From contig NW_026083223.1 of the NCBI RefSeq assembly GCF_020184175.1, positions 1 through 64,000 on the forward strand: 64,000 bases of DNA, given 5' to 3'. The notes under the pieces were generated by a model. The model ran no database searches, had not been told where the DNA came from, and saw only the letters and a list, made by a program, of their open reading frames with translations. The DNA comes from Aphis gossypii (lineage: Eukaryota; Arthropoda; Insecta; Hemiptera; Aphididae). Every line of letters begins with the position of its first letter. Position 1 is the first letter of the stretch. Position numbers and translations under genes: made by a program. Of the stretch, positions 1 to 10,196 are shown piece by piece.

Positions 1-669
1 TTACACCTCTATATATCCACCTTGGGTATAGTGCTAACATGTCGAAGTACTATCTTATCGTCGATAAGATTTCGACTTGACGAATTGTAAATCCATTTAT
101 TGTTGGTTAATTCGTTGTACTCAATAAGTAGATAGTGGGTACGTTCAGTACACTTTTTGATTTAATCAAGTATTTTTCTTATTATTCTTAATAAATATTA
201 AAAAATTAAATTATTATAAATTTTTCTAAATTTAACGCGTCCCCCATTCGGGGACGTGTTTTTTTATTAAATTTTTTTCTTAAAAAAACATCTAAAAACG
301 ACATTTCAAAAAACATTCCAAAAAAAAAGCCAACCTTATATTTTCCTGTTAAAATTACAAAAAATTTTAACTTTTTTAATTATTTTATTAATTTTAATTA
401 TTTAATAGATTTCTCTACCTTTATTATAAGTAACTGGTTTCAAACTAATAGTACTAATTATTTTATTATTTTTAATTAGACAAATAAAATTATTATAATA
501 TTTAAGCAGTTAAAAACAGCCTTAATTTTTATGGCCAATTTAGAGCAATGTTTTGTATTTTATTTTTATATTAAAATACATCCTGAAATGTCATTGTGTA
601 TAAAAATAATTTTTTAAATATACCAAAATTTTTTCTTTATAAATAAAAAAAATAAATAAATATAAAACA
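1..669. other. AT-rich non-coding flank of the Maverick-like element
   Basis: I see no coding signal here. The stretch is strongly AT-rich. It contains a small palindrome around a TTATCG/CGATAA core near 51-70 and a short GC stem (cccc-attc-gggg) followed by a T-run near 240-265, which could be a hairpin. It precedes the polymerase relic and may belong to the same element, but no terminal repeat could be identified. Confidence 0.4.
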
Positions 670-3600
670 ATGAATCGTAACAGGAAAATTATTAGTCTTT
701 ATGAAAAGATAATATATAATAATGCCTCTTTATTACAATCTTTAAAATCAGAGGAATTTTATTTATGTAAAAAATGTCAAGATTTTAAGAAAACCGATGA
801 ATTTAGTAAAAACCAAAAGTGGTGTAAAATTTGTTTGAAAACCAAAGTTAATAATGATGATATCATAGTAAACTTAAAATCTATAATTAATGGCTTATTA
901 ACTTCAAATGAAGAAATTGATATTACAGAAACCACTTTCCAAGTTCAAGTGGTAAGCATGCCAAGAAGATCAAAAGGAGATAAAATAATAAATTTATCAA
1001 AAGATATCAATACTAAAAGAAGTATTATTCAAATTAAAAATGATGATAATTTATGTTGCCCAAGAGCTATTATTGTTGCATTATTTACTCAAACAAATAA
1101 TATTTAAGGATATGAATTAGATTTCAATCATATTAAGCAATTGAAGATTGGTAGAAAAATTAGAAAAGATTTAGCTTTAAAATTATGTAATATGTTAAGA
1201 AAATATAATGAAAAAGGATTTACATTTGATGATATTGAGAATGTGGAACATGCACTAGATATACAAGTAAATGTTATTTGTGCTGAAAATTTAAATACTT
1301 TAATTTATAAGGGTGAGGATAAAAAAACTAAAATTTATTTGTATAAAAATGGTGATCATTTTGATAACACATCAATGGCAGGCTTTCTTGGTAAATCTTA
1401 TTATTGTAAAGAGTGTAATAATTCATATAATAATAAAGATAAGCATATATGTGTAAATATAAAAATGTATGTGGATTGTGTATAAAATCTGAACATTTAA
1501 GTAGTACAAAAAATAAAATATATTGCCAAAATTGTAACAGATATTGTTATAATCAAGAATGTTTAGATGATCATTTTTTTGTATGTATGTATGTACCTAA
1601 ATGTATTGATTGTAATAAAATATGTAAAAGATTTACTAAACCGGGCGATACGCATATTCTACATTGTGGATATAGTATATGTAGAAATTGCCAAGAAGAA
1701 GTGAAAATAAATGAACATAAATGTTATATGCAGCCTATACAACAAAAAGGAGGTAAATGTAATTCAGGTTGTCGTAAATGTGATAAAAAAATGCTGAATA
1801 CTAAAAAAAATAGGTCTTGTAGTTACACAGAAAAATGTTTTTTGATTATGAAGCTCAACAAGAAACAGGAACACATATTGCAAATAAAATAATTGCACGT
1901 GATTTTGAAGGAAATAAAATTATGTTTGATACAAATGAAGAATTTTGTGAACACATAATATCCAAGGATTATATGAATTATACATTTATAGCACATTATG
2001 CAAAAGGATATGATTCATAATTTATCTTAAAATATTTGGTTGACAATACTCTAAATCTATTTACAATAATTTATAATGATACAAAATTAATGTTATTAGA
2101 AATTAAAAATTTAAACATAAGAATAATAGATAGTTCTAATTTTATTCATGGACCACTAAGTAGTTTTCCCAAAACGTTTGGTCTTAAAGAACCTAAAAAA
2201 GGTTATTTTCCACATTTATTTAATACAGTAGAAAATCAAAATTATATAGGTATATTACCCGATAAAAAATATTATGAATACAAGGCAATGAAAACAGAGA
2301 ATAAACAAGAATTTGAAAAATGGTATAATGATAAAATTAATGAAAATTATATATTTAGTTTAAAAGAAGAATTAGAGGCATACTGTAATTCAGATGTGGA
2401 TATCGAACGAAGAGGTTGTTTAGAACTCAGAAAACAATTTTTAGAAATAGCTAATATTGACCCTTTTCAATATATAACCATAGCAGGTGTTTGTATGGCT
2501 ATCTATAGGTCAAAATATTTGTTAAAAGATACTATTGCTACTTTAGATAAAGAAAAGTATGAAAATTATTCAAAATAATCTATAACATGGCTAAAGCATT
2601 TTAATAATATATTTATCACGCTTTAAATGGTGGTGAAAAAATAATAGCAGGATCTAAAGTAGATGGCTATGATGAAAAATCAAAAGCAGTTTATCAATAT
2701 CATGGATGTTTTTGGCACGGTTGTACTAAATGTTATAGAGATAGAGAAACTATAAATAATATAAACTATGAAACAATGGATGATTTGTATCAAAAAACAA
2801 TTGAAAGAAGTAGGTACAATAATAAAAAATGCAGGTTATAATCTTATTGAGCAATGGGAATGTGATTGGATAAATAGTAATACATACAAAAAAGTGGAAA
2901 AAGCTGATATAGTCGAGCCTATTAAACCAAGAGATGCTTTTTTGGGGGGTAGAATGAATGCTACAAAATTAAGAGTAAAAAATAAAAAAATGCGATATAT
3001 TGATGTCTGTAGTTTATATCCAACTATGAATTATTATGATTATTATCCTGTTGGGCATCCTAAAAAAATATTTAATCCAAAAATATATTCAAAAAATGGT
3101 TTGGATTAATTAAATGTAAAATTGTACCCCCGAGAAATCTTTATCACCCCGTACTTCCAGTTAAAATAAAAATGAAAAAAAGTGAAAAGTTATTATTTTC
3201 TTTGTGTTATTAATGTGCTGTAGATCAAAATCCAAGATGTGATCATTCTGAAGAAGAAAGACAATTTATAGGAACATGGACAACAGATGAAGTTAATACA
3301 GCTTTAGAACAAGGATACATAATAACAAACATTTACAAGGTGTGGTATTTCAAAGAAAAAACAACAGATTTATTTAAAAAGTACGTTAAAGATTTTATGA
3401 AAATAAAATTAGAAAGCTCAAAACATAATTACAGTTCTAATGAAGAGTATATAAAAATAGTTTCTGACAAAATGGGTATTTTATTAGATAAAGATAAAAT
3501 ATGCTATAATCCAGGTAGAAGAGCTGTAGCAAAAGGATGTCTATGTAGTTTATGGGGAAAATTTGTACAAAGACAAAAAATGAAAAAAAACTGAGTTTGT

Positions 3601-3888
3601 TACAGACCCACAGCAATTCTATAAAATAATATTAGATGAAAGATTAGAAAATATAAATATAAATTTATTAAATGACAATATGGTACAAATGTGCTATAAT
3701 TATAAAGATTATTACATTGAGAATTGTCATAATACAAATATTTTAATAGCTTTATTTACAACATCTAGTGCGAGATTAAGATTATATAAAATGTTAGATA
3801 AATTAGGTAGAGCTGTAGTTTATTTTAATACTGATTCTATTTTCTATATAGATAACAGCGTTAATAAAATTAAAACAGGAACAATGTT
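670..3888 (+). pseudogene. Maverick/Polinton-like protein-primed type-B DNA polymerase, N-terminal and central part (broken)
   Basis: This is a relic of a family-B polymerase of the kind found in Maverick/Polinton and related virus-like elements, where it replicates the element from a protein primer. Domains appear in the expected order across several frames: Cys-rich fingers (about 740-1780), the Exo I box DYEAQ near 1842, the Exo II-like box FIAHYAKGYDS near 1984, the Exo III-like box YCNSDVDI near 2384, an inserted GCFWHGC motif near 2706, polymerase motif A (CSLYPT) near 3008, a motif-B-like segment near 3510-3570, and motif C (NTDS) near 3829. At least six frameshifts or stops separate these blocks, so no intact protein is made. 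The last codons before 3889 continue after 14465; the large MULE sits between them. The domain order makes the family call secure. Exact ends are uncertain because an alternative TTG-type start was the only one visible for some segments. Confidence 0.88.
3880..3888. repeat. Left 9-bp target-site duplication of the NOF-type MULE
   Basis: AACAATGTT lies immediately left of the element end and recurs at 14457-14465. Counting one copy only keeps the host polymerase frame continuous across the site. A 9-bp duplication is typical of Mutator/NOF/Foldback elements. Confidence 0.93.
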
Positions 3889-4677
3889 ACGTGTGTGAAG
3901 TTAGCCCCTCATCCCAACCAAATCAATCCGAATAAATTGTAAGTTGTTCCTCTTAATTTGTAAGTAATTGTAAGTTCATTCCCGGAATTTATAAGTTCAA
4001 AGTTTTTTGGTTATCTTTTGATAGTTTTTGAGAGGCAGCCCCTCCATGTCAACCAAATCGCTCCAAAAAAATTGTAAGATGTTTCTCTTAATTTGTAAGT
4101 TAATTTTTGGAATTTGTAAGTTCAAAGTTTTTTGGTGATCTTTTGATAGTTTTTGAGAGGCAGCCCCTCCATGTCAACCAAATCGCTCCAAATAAATTGT
4201 AAGATGTTCCTCTAAATTTGTAAGTAATTGTAAGTTCATTCCTAGAATTTGTAAGTTAAAGCTTTTAAAGTTATCGCTTGTGAAAGCTTGGTAGTTGTTA
4301 TAACTACTGTACATAACAACCAGTTATTACGGGTTGGATGGCAACTATCTTCCCCTAGCCAACTATCTAGTAAGCATTGAAAAATAAAGAAAAAAGAAAA
4401 AATATTTAATCCCTGTTAAAAAATATTTATTATTATTTACATAAGTTAGGTATCATTATTATACAAATATAAAATAATTAAACCTGTACAATCTAACCCA
4501 TAATTATTCAACTATTATTATTAATAATAGTTGATACAATAAAAAATACAAAATAAAAATAAATGTTTTGCTTTTATATTATATAAATAAAATATAATTT
4601 TATTATGATACTCAAAAATAATAAAATAAGAAATGTTTATTGATTACCTATAAATCATTTAGTAACGTAAATAAGTT
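3889..4677 (+). repeat. Left terminal inverted repeat of the NOF-type MULE
   Basis: This is an inverted copy of 13397-14456. The outer part holds three tandem units beginning at about 3901, 4035 and 4160, each with the core AGCCCCTC and phrases such as AATTTGTAAGT. The inner part (about 4270-4677) is unique AT-rich sequence matched by the opposite arm. The innermost bases overlap the stop codon and last few codons of the protease module (stop at 4655-4657). Confidence 0.88.
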
Positions 4678-5793
4678 GATGTGGCTTAATTGTTTTTATT
4701 TGCTGTATTTGGTAACGTAACACATCTTTATTTAAATCATTATGAAGTTCCCAATATCCTTTACTTCTCTTACAGTAAGTTATATAATGACCAAGTTCTT
4801 TTTCCTTTGACTCCCCAACGAAACAAATTACAGCCGAAAGTGTATACCTGAAAGTATTATTATTTGTTACATTTTTATAAATTGTAGGTTCGATTACCTA
4901 TTAGTTACTATTAGGGCTTATATTCAATTGAATTTTATTGTTAAATTATTACTAATATTTTGTCTTATAATCTGAATAAATTCTAAGCAATGATTAGAAT
5001 ATAAGGAATTTGAAAATATGTCTACTTTTATTTTATGATTTTATGATTTTATGATGCATATTTTAGCAAGTTCTCTAGTAATAATTAATTGGGTATTAAT
5101 GATAATTGTATAGACAGTTACTAACTTTTTTGTATCAATCGTTATTTCGAGTGGAATATTACTAATCGAACACTCGTCCATTATCCAGTCGGTTTCAATT
5201 CTTATTGTGACCTGGGGTTCCTTACTAATAGTTTTCCCATTAGTTTTACAGCCTTTGCATAATTTGTTATGCTCCACATTAAAATAATCGGTAATTGCAA
5301 TTTGAAGATGGTGTTCCATTATCCATTGTCCTTTATTACGTGGTAGTATCAAAAGAACGTTTCTGAATGTTATTGTTGCGCTGCAATTCTCACATGTATG
5401 TCGCTCGAGACATGATGGATTTCCTACCAATAAATTTTATGTCATGACGCTTATATTGCATTGTGCAAATACAGAATTTATTTCTGCAATTGTATTTGAG
5501 CACTTGAAATAATCGATTAAAATTTGAGCACGGATCTGGTAAATTTTATTTGTCGTTTTATGGCAGGCTACTTCTCGACACATGGATAAAAATCGATCTG
5601 TAGATATCTGATCATCGATGAATATTCTATACATTTTGTATTCAATATAGCCAATTACTACTGACGCTAGTATTGAGTCAAACGGACAAGTATTATAAAT
5701 TATATATTTTTGTTTTCCTATAGTTGCTGGCTTACATAAATTACCATTTTTAATCAAGCATTTGGTAGACGATCTTAAGTCAGATCGGTTCAT
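4655..5793 (-). pseudogene. C-terminal USP-like cysteine protease module of the NOF-type MULE protein
   Basis: Read on the minus strand, the module begins with an NTCPFDSI box near 5690, which resembles the catalytic-Cys box of ubiquitin-specific proteases. Then come CENC and CKGC pairs (about 5380 and 5246), probably a zinc site. After an intron with acceptor at 4848-4850, the last exon (4655-4847) carries GHYITYCKR and WELHND, resembling the USP His box. Cys before His fits the USP order, not Ulp1. The frame from 5793 to 5041 is broken only by one in-frame stop at 5437-5439. It follows the transposase C-half directly, its ATG overlapping that stop (TAATG), so the two were probably one polypeptide. 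A second copy occurs at 59943-60904. Activity and substrate are unknown; the protease assignment rests on motif order only. Confidence 0.6.
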
Positions 5794-6868
5794 TAAAGTA
5801 TTAAACGATCAATATCAGGACAGCTCTCTATATATTTTGTCGATCTCTTGAATTTCAGTTCTTCATCAGATTTTTCTTCAATATTATCCCAATCAATTTT
5901 ATGATTACATGACTCAGATAATGGATTCTCAATGGGTTTTTTCAACATTTCTGTATTTTTTACGAATCCGTCAATTAGTATTTTTGGAGATTTTTTTACT
6001 ATCTCATCATCATTTAAAGGTAATAGTATATATTTTGAATCACTGGTGTCTACATTTGATTTTAAATGATCTTTGGATTCAATGTAAGAAGAAGTCGTTG
6101 AAGTTGTATAATTTTTTTTAATACGTTTGGTCGATAGCTTGTATTTAGACTCTTCGTCTGATGTTTTTTCTGCAAAATTATTCCAATTTTCATATTCATA
6201 GATATCTTCACGAATATATGACTCTGATAATAAATCCTTTTTGGGTTTTTTCATGATTTTTTCACTATCGACTAATTCATTCATTTGTATTTCTGGAGAT
6301 GTTTTTCTGATCTCATTATCATTAATGTAAATAATTGATGTTGAACAATATTTTGAATCAATAACATCGATGTTGGATTTAATGTGATTGTTAGGTTCTA
6401 CATTTTTAGAAATGGAAAAAGTCTGTTTTGAGTTTTGAATTTGTTTACATATTTGCTTGCTTCTAGTTATTTTCACATCTCCTTCAATTGATTTTAAATG
6501 TGAAGCTATAAATCGATCTGCTGATAAGGGCTTGGAAAACAAGCGTTTAAGTTGAGCTGTGTAACCTTCGACTGGTGCACTTGTAGCAGTACTAAATTTA
6601 GTTCCATATACATCATTCATAACATTCGACCAGATAGGGAAATCTTTGACTATTCTCATTAAATTAACTCTCAAGTTTGATACGTAATAAGCATTTATTC
6701 GTTCTCCTTTAATCAAACAAAAGTTATTGATTTGTGCATCAAGACTATTAATTAAATTTATCATTTGAGTTGATTCAACACCACACAGTCATCCAATTCT
6801 TCAGTCGACTCATAAATAATAGATTCGCAGCTATCGTCTATTTTGTACAATGGTGTATCCTTATTTTA
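5793..6868 (-). pseudogene. NOF-type MULE transposase, C-terminal part and charged linker
   Basis: The conserved C-terminal block of NOF-type transposases is visible at about 6540-6700 (ATSAPVEGYTAQLKRLFSKP). The related copy at 62256-62721 has the matching SSAAVESSFKKL block. Downstream in the protein lies a 200-residue, Lys/Ser/Asp/Glu-rich linker with two imperfect repeats (SDEE...KR and NHIKSNIDVIDSKY / DHLKSNVDTSDSKY types), leading into the protease module. A short open segment at 6772-6868 joins upstream in a different frame, so there is a frameshift near 6770. The 1.6-kb repeat separates this part from the catalytic N-half. Confidence 0.75.
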
Positions 6869-8545
6869 GATTCTGAACGGAGTGAAGAATGTATTGATTT
6901 TACAATGATGTATGTTTTTTTTTTTTTTTTTTTGTTTTTTTTTTTTTTGTGTCTGTGTACAGCATAACTAGTCGAAATAATGCTCCAATTTCAAACAATG
7001 GGGGTGGTTTCCGATGTAAAAGTGAATATCCTTGGTGCATTATAGAGGTAAAAAGTTAACATTTTCCAACAGTTTTCAAAAAAATCGAGAAAAACAAAAA
7101 AAAAATGACGGAAAAACGGCAATTTTTACGCAAAACCAGTTTTCGACCAAATCGATTTTTTTTTATGGTTGTAATTCAAAAACTAATCACTGAAAATACT
7201 TGAAATTTTCACCAAATGTTAATGTCAGTGGTATCCGTATATAGTTAAATTTTCAAAAAATTTTGACTTTTTTTGAGTTATTTATAGACTACTGAAATTT
7301 TCGATTTTTTTGAAAATTTTTTTTTAAAGTGTCGATAAAAAATTTTTGGATGACCAAAAAGTTTTGAAAATTTAATACAAGGTTCCTTATGAGTTGTTTT
7401 AATGTAGCTAAAAAAAATTAAAAATCGTTAGTCACAATTTTTTTTTATAAGCGTTTTTAGTTCAAATTTTTACGAAATCTGTCGAAAACGCGAAAATTTG
7501 CAAGAAATTTTGAAGTTGAAAAATCATAAAATTTTTTTCTTTTATAACTAAGTTTTGAAAATTTGGTACAAGGTTCTCCATACATTTTTCTTCAAATATC
7601 TGTAAAAAAAACTCTACCGGATTCAGGCAAAAAATTTTTATGAGTGTTTGAAATTTAAATTTTTACAAAAACCGCGTTAAATAACAGTTTAGCCTCAAAC
7701 GATTTTTGATATTTGTTATTATTCAAAAAGTATAAGTCGTAGATACTTGAAAATTTTACCAGTTATTAAGATTCGCGTTTTCTTTACGTGATTTAAATTT
7801 CAAAATATTTTGACTTTTTTTGAGCTATTTATAGACAACTGAAATTTTCAATTTTTCTGAAAAAATATTTTTGAAGTGTCGATAAAATTTTTTTGGCCCT
7901 ATCAAAATACTTGAAAATTTAATACAAAGTTCCTCATATGTTATTCTTATAGTGATTAAAAAATTATAAGAATACATAGGCACAATTTTTTTTATTAGCA
8001 TTTGAAGTTCTAATTTTGACGAAAATTCGTCAAAATTATGAATATTTGCGAAATATTTGAAGTTGAAAAATCATAAAATTTTTTGTGTTTATAACTAAGG
8101 ATTAAAAATACAACACTAAGTTTTCCATAAGTTTACCTTCAAGTATCTATAGAGAAAACTCGAAGCATCATTATAGGAAAAATTTTAAGTGCGTTTGAAT
8201 TTTAAATTTTAACGAAATAGCGTAATGATAACGATTTATCCTCAAACGATTTTAAATATTTGTTATTATTCAAAAAGTATAAGTCGTAGATACTTGAAAA
8301 TTTTACCAGTTATTAAGATTCGCGTTTTCTTTACGTGATTTAATTTTCAAAATATTTTTTAATATAAGCTGGTTTTTTTAAACCACCTTTTTCACCAACC
8401 ACTAGAAATTATATCCTAGGCTGACAAATCATCTTCGTTCAGAATCGTTTTTCGTATACAATGATAACTATCATTGGATTCAAATTTAACACTCCTATAA
8501 TATATAATAATGATCCATACAGCACCTAATGTACAGCAGAGCGGT
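6866..8545 (-). repeat. 1.6-kb dispersed repeat, copy 1 (inside the MULE gene)
   Basis: This is an inverted copy of 22895-24455. It runs from TTCTGAACGGAG (6866) through T-rich tracts to CTTGCCGAC (about 8545). Inside are two-plus tandem units of about 546 bp: the phrase CAAAAAGTATAAGTCGTAGA occurs at about 7724 and 8270, and a diverged third unit begins at about 7150. There is no convincing ORF. On the coding (minus) strand it starts with GTGAGTACC, a good 5' splice donor, and ends with CGTTCAG, an acceptor-like 3-mer context, so it may be tolerated as an intron. It interrupts the transposase between the catalytic and C-terminal parts. Confidence 0.8.
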
Positions 8546-10196
8546 ACTCACTTGCCGACTTTTTTTATTTTACTGACAATTTCACTTCGAAATTTCTCAG
8601 CTGGTGATGGATCAGAAGAGTTAATTATCAAACCATCTGTTTCTGATGAAGCAACAACAACTATTTTAATAAAAACATCTTTGAACTCTTCTAATGTTTT
8701 ACTTTGAAGCAAAATAATTATTGCCCTAACAAAGAATTCCTTTATTGGACCTTTGCCTAAACATTTCCATCGACAAATCATATTCGTGAAGTGTGCAATA
8801 TCTAATCTCACATAGCCACTAGGAAGGGATTCTTCACCTCCTAACAATATTTTTAGGCAAGTTTCTGAGTATTGAGTTCTTGTCAATTGGCACATTGAGC
8901 GGGTAATGGCCCCAATGAGAACATAGGAATAATCACATACAACTTCATTGGGTAAGGCTGCACCACTTTTCAACCATTGGTTTAACCAATATGATATGGT
9001 TGACATGTCTTGAACTTCGGATACCATCTGACAAACACATGCTTGAAGCGAACCATCATGAAGAACAATGCTGTATAAAAAATGTGGGCGGATTTTAAAT
9101 TTTGACTTGTTCTTATAATTTTTTTTACTAGTTGTCTCGTAGCATCAATACAAATTTGACAATTATTTTTGTTTGATTTTTTGGTCTCATTATATACTAA
9201 AAGTTGTGTAGGAGACCAATAGTGTACAATAAATGGATCAGCGCTTATCGAGCTTATTGATCCCGCATATGGCATTGTATACTTAATCTCTATAAGAGAT
9301 AAAATTGGATTTTTTTCTTCAATACCTAATTTTTTGTCCCTATAATCTTGTTTAGCTTTTCTCAAGACGTTATTCGAATAAATATTTGGCGGAATCACAT
9401 CCCCAAAATCGACTGTGTTATTCACTTCATCATTTTTCCATATATAACCATCAGTATTTTGTAATTTTTTTCCGATTGTTTTTCGTTTTTCTCCATTCAA
9501 ATGCCTTTTAAAGTCACATGCATTCTCGGCATCTTTAGTCACTATTTTTAATTTTAGTGGTTCATTTTCCAATGGTCTCCTCTTTGCAATACCATACAGA
9601 TTTGTTTGACATGATTTGACTTTACATCTCGCATAAAATTTTAAAAAATTATCATTTGATGTGGGATAAATTTTGCATCTCTTAAATACAAAACAACAAG
9701 ATAATTTATAAGCTTTGTATAACTGATCAAAAATAATATTTGTCCAAACTCCTTTTTTCAGCACACTATAATGTCTTTTATTTTTACCGTATTCGACAAC
9801 AATAGGTTTCATCTTAAAATATTCTTCGTATGGGATCATTAAATCAATTAAGAATTGACTGCCATTCGATGATTTATTTGAGAAATTTGAGCCATCACTT
9901 TGATTTCCAGAGATATCCATATCTGAAATTGACTCGTATTCAATCATTTTTGATTCACAGTCAGGCCTTTCAGTTGTTTTAAATTCTATATTTTTAAGTC
10001 CGAATTTATTTATTAAATTTGTCATTATATTATATCGATTTTGAGAAACTATCAAATATAAAGATTCGGGTTTTACAGTGTTGTTGAATTGTGCTGCAAT
10101 TTTGGACCATATTACGTTCTGGAATTGGAGTTTTCCATCTTTAAATACATTTTCCCCATATTTGATCAACTCATTTTCTAATGTGACTGGATCCAC
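8546..10196 (-). pseudogene. NOF-type MULE transposase, N-terminal and catalytic part
   Basis: Two overlapping frames (10196-8982 and 9027-8548) form one protein broken by a single-base deletion near 9060. Order: an N-terminal helical, Myb-like region (about residues 1-65); an acidic stretch; a FLYWCH/GCM-type zinc region with CKVKSC and CDFKRHLNG (about residues 160-235); then the MULE catalytic core with CIDAT (first Asp) near residue 348. After the frameshift come CQMVSEVQD, a YWL..W motif, VVCDYS (second Asp candidate) and VRLDIAHF. Equivalent motifs occur in the relic at 63573-64000. Transposases of this class cut and paste DNA between the terminal repeats. The gene is inactive here. Its start is at an ATG with a Myb-like N terminus that fits the family. 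Confidence 0.8.

Noticed and set aside
3889..4270. Regularly spaced repeats resembling a CRISPR array
   Set aside because: Units are 125-135 bp, diverged, with no constant short repeat and spacers; they are subterminal repeats of a MULE in a eukaryotic genome.
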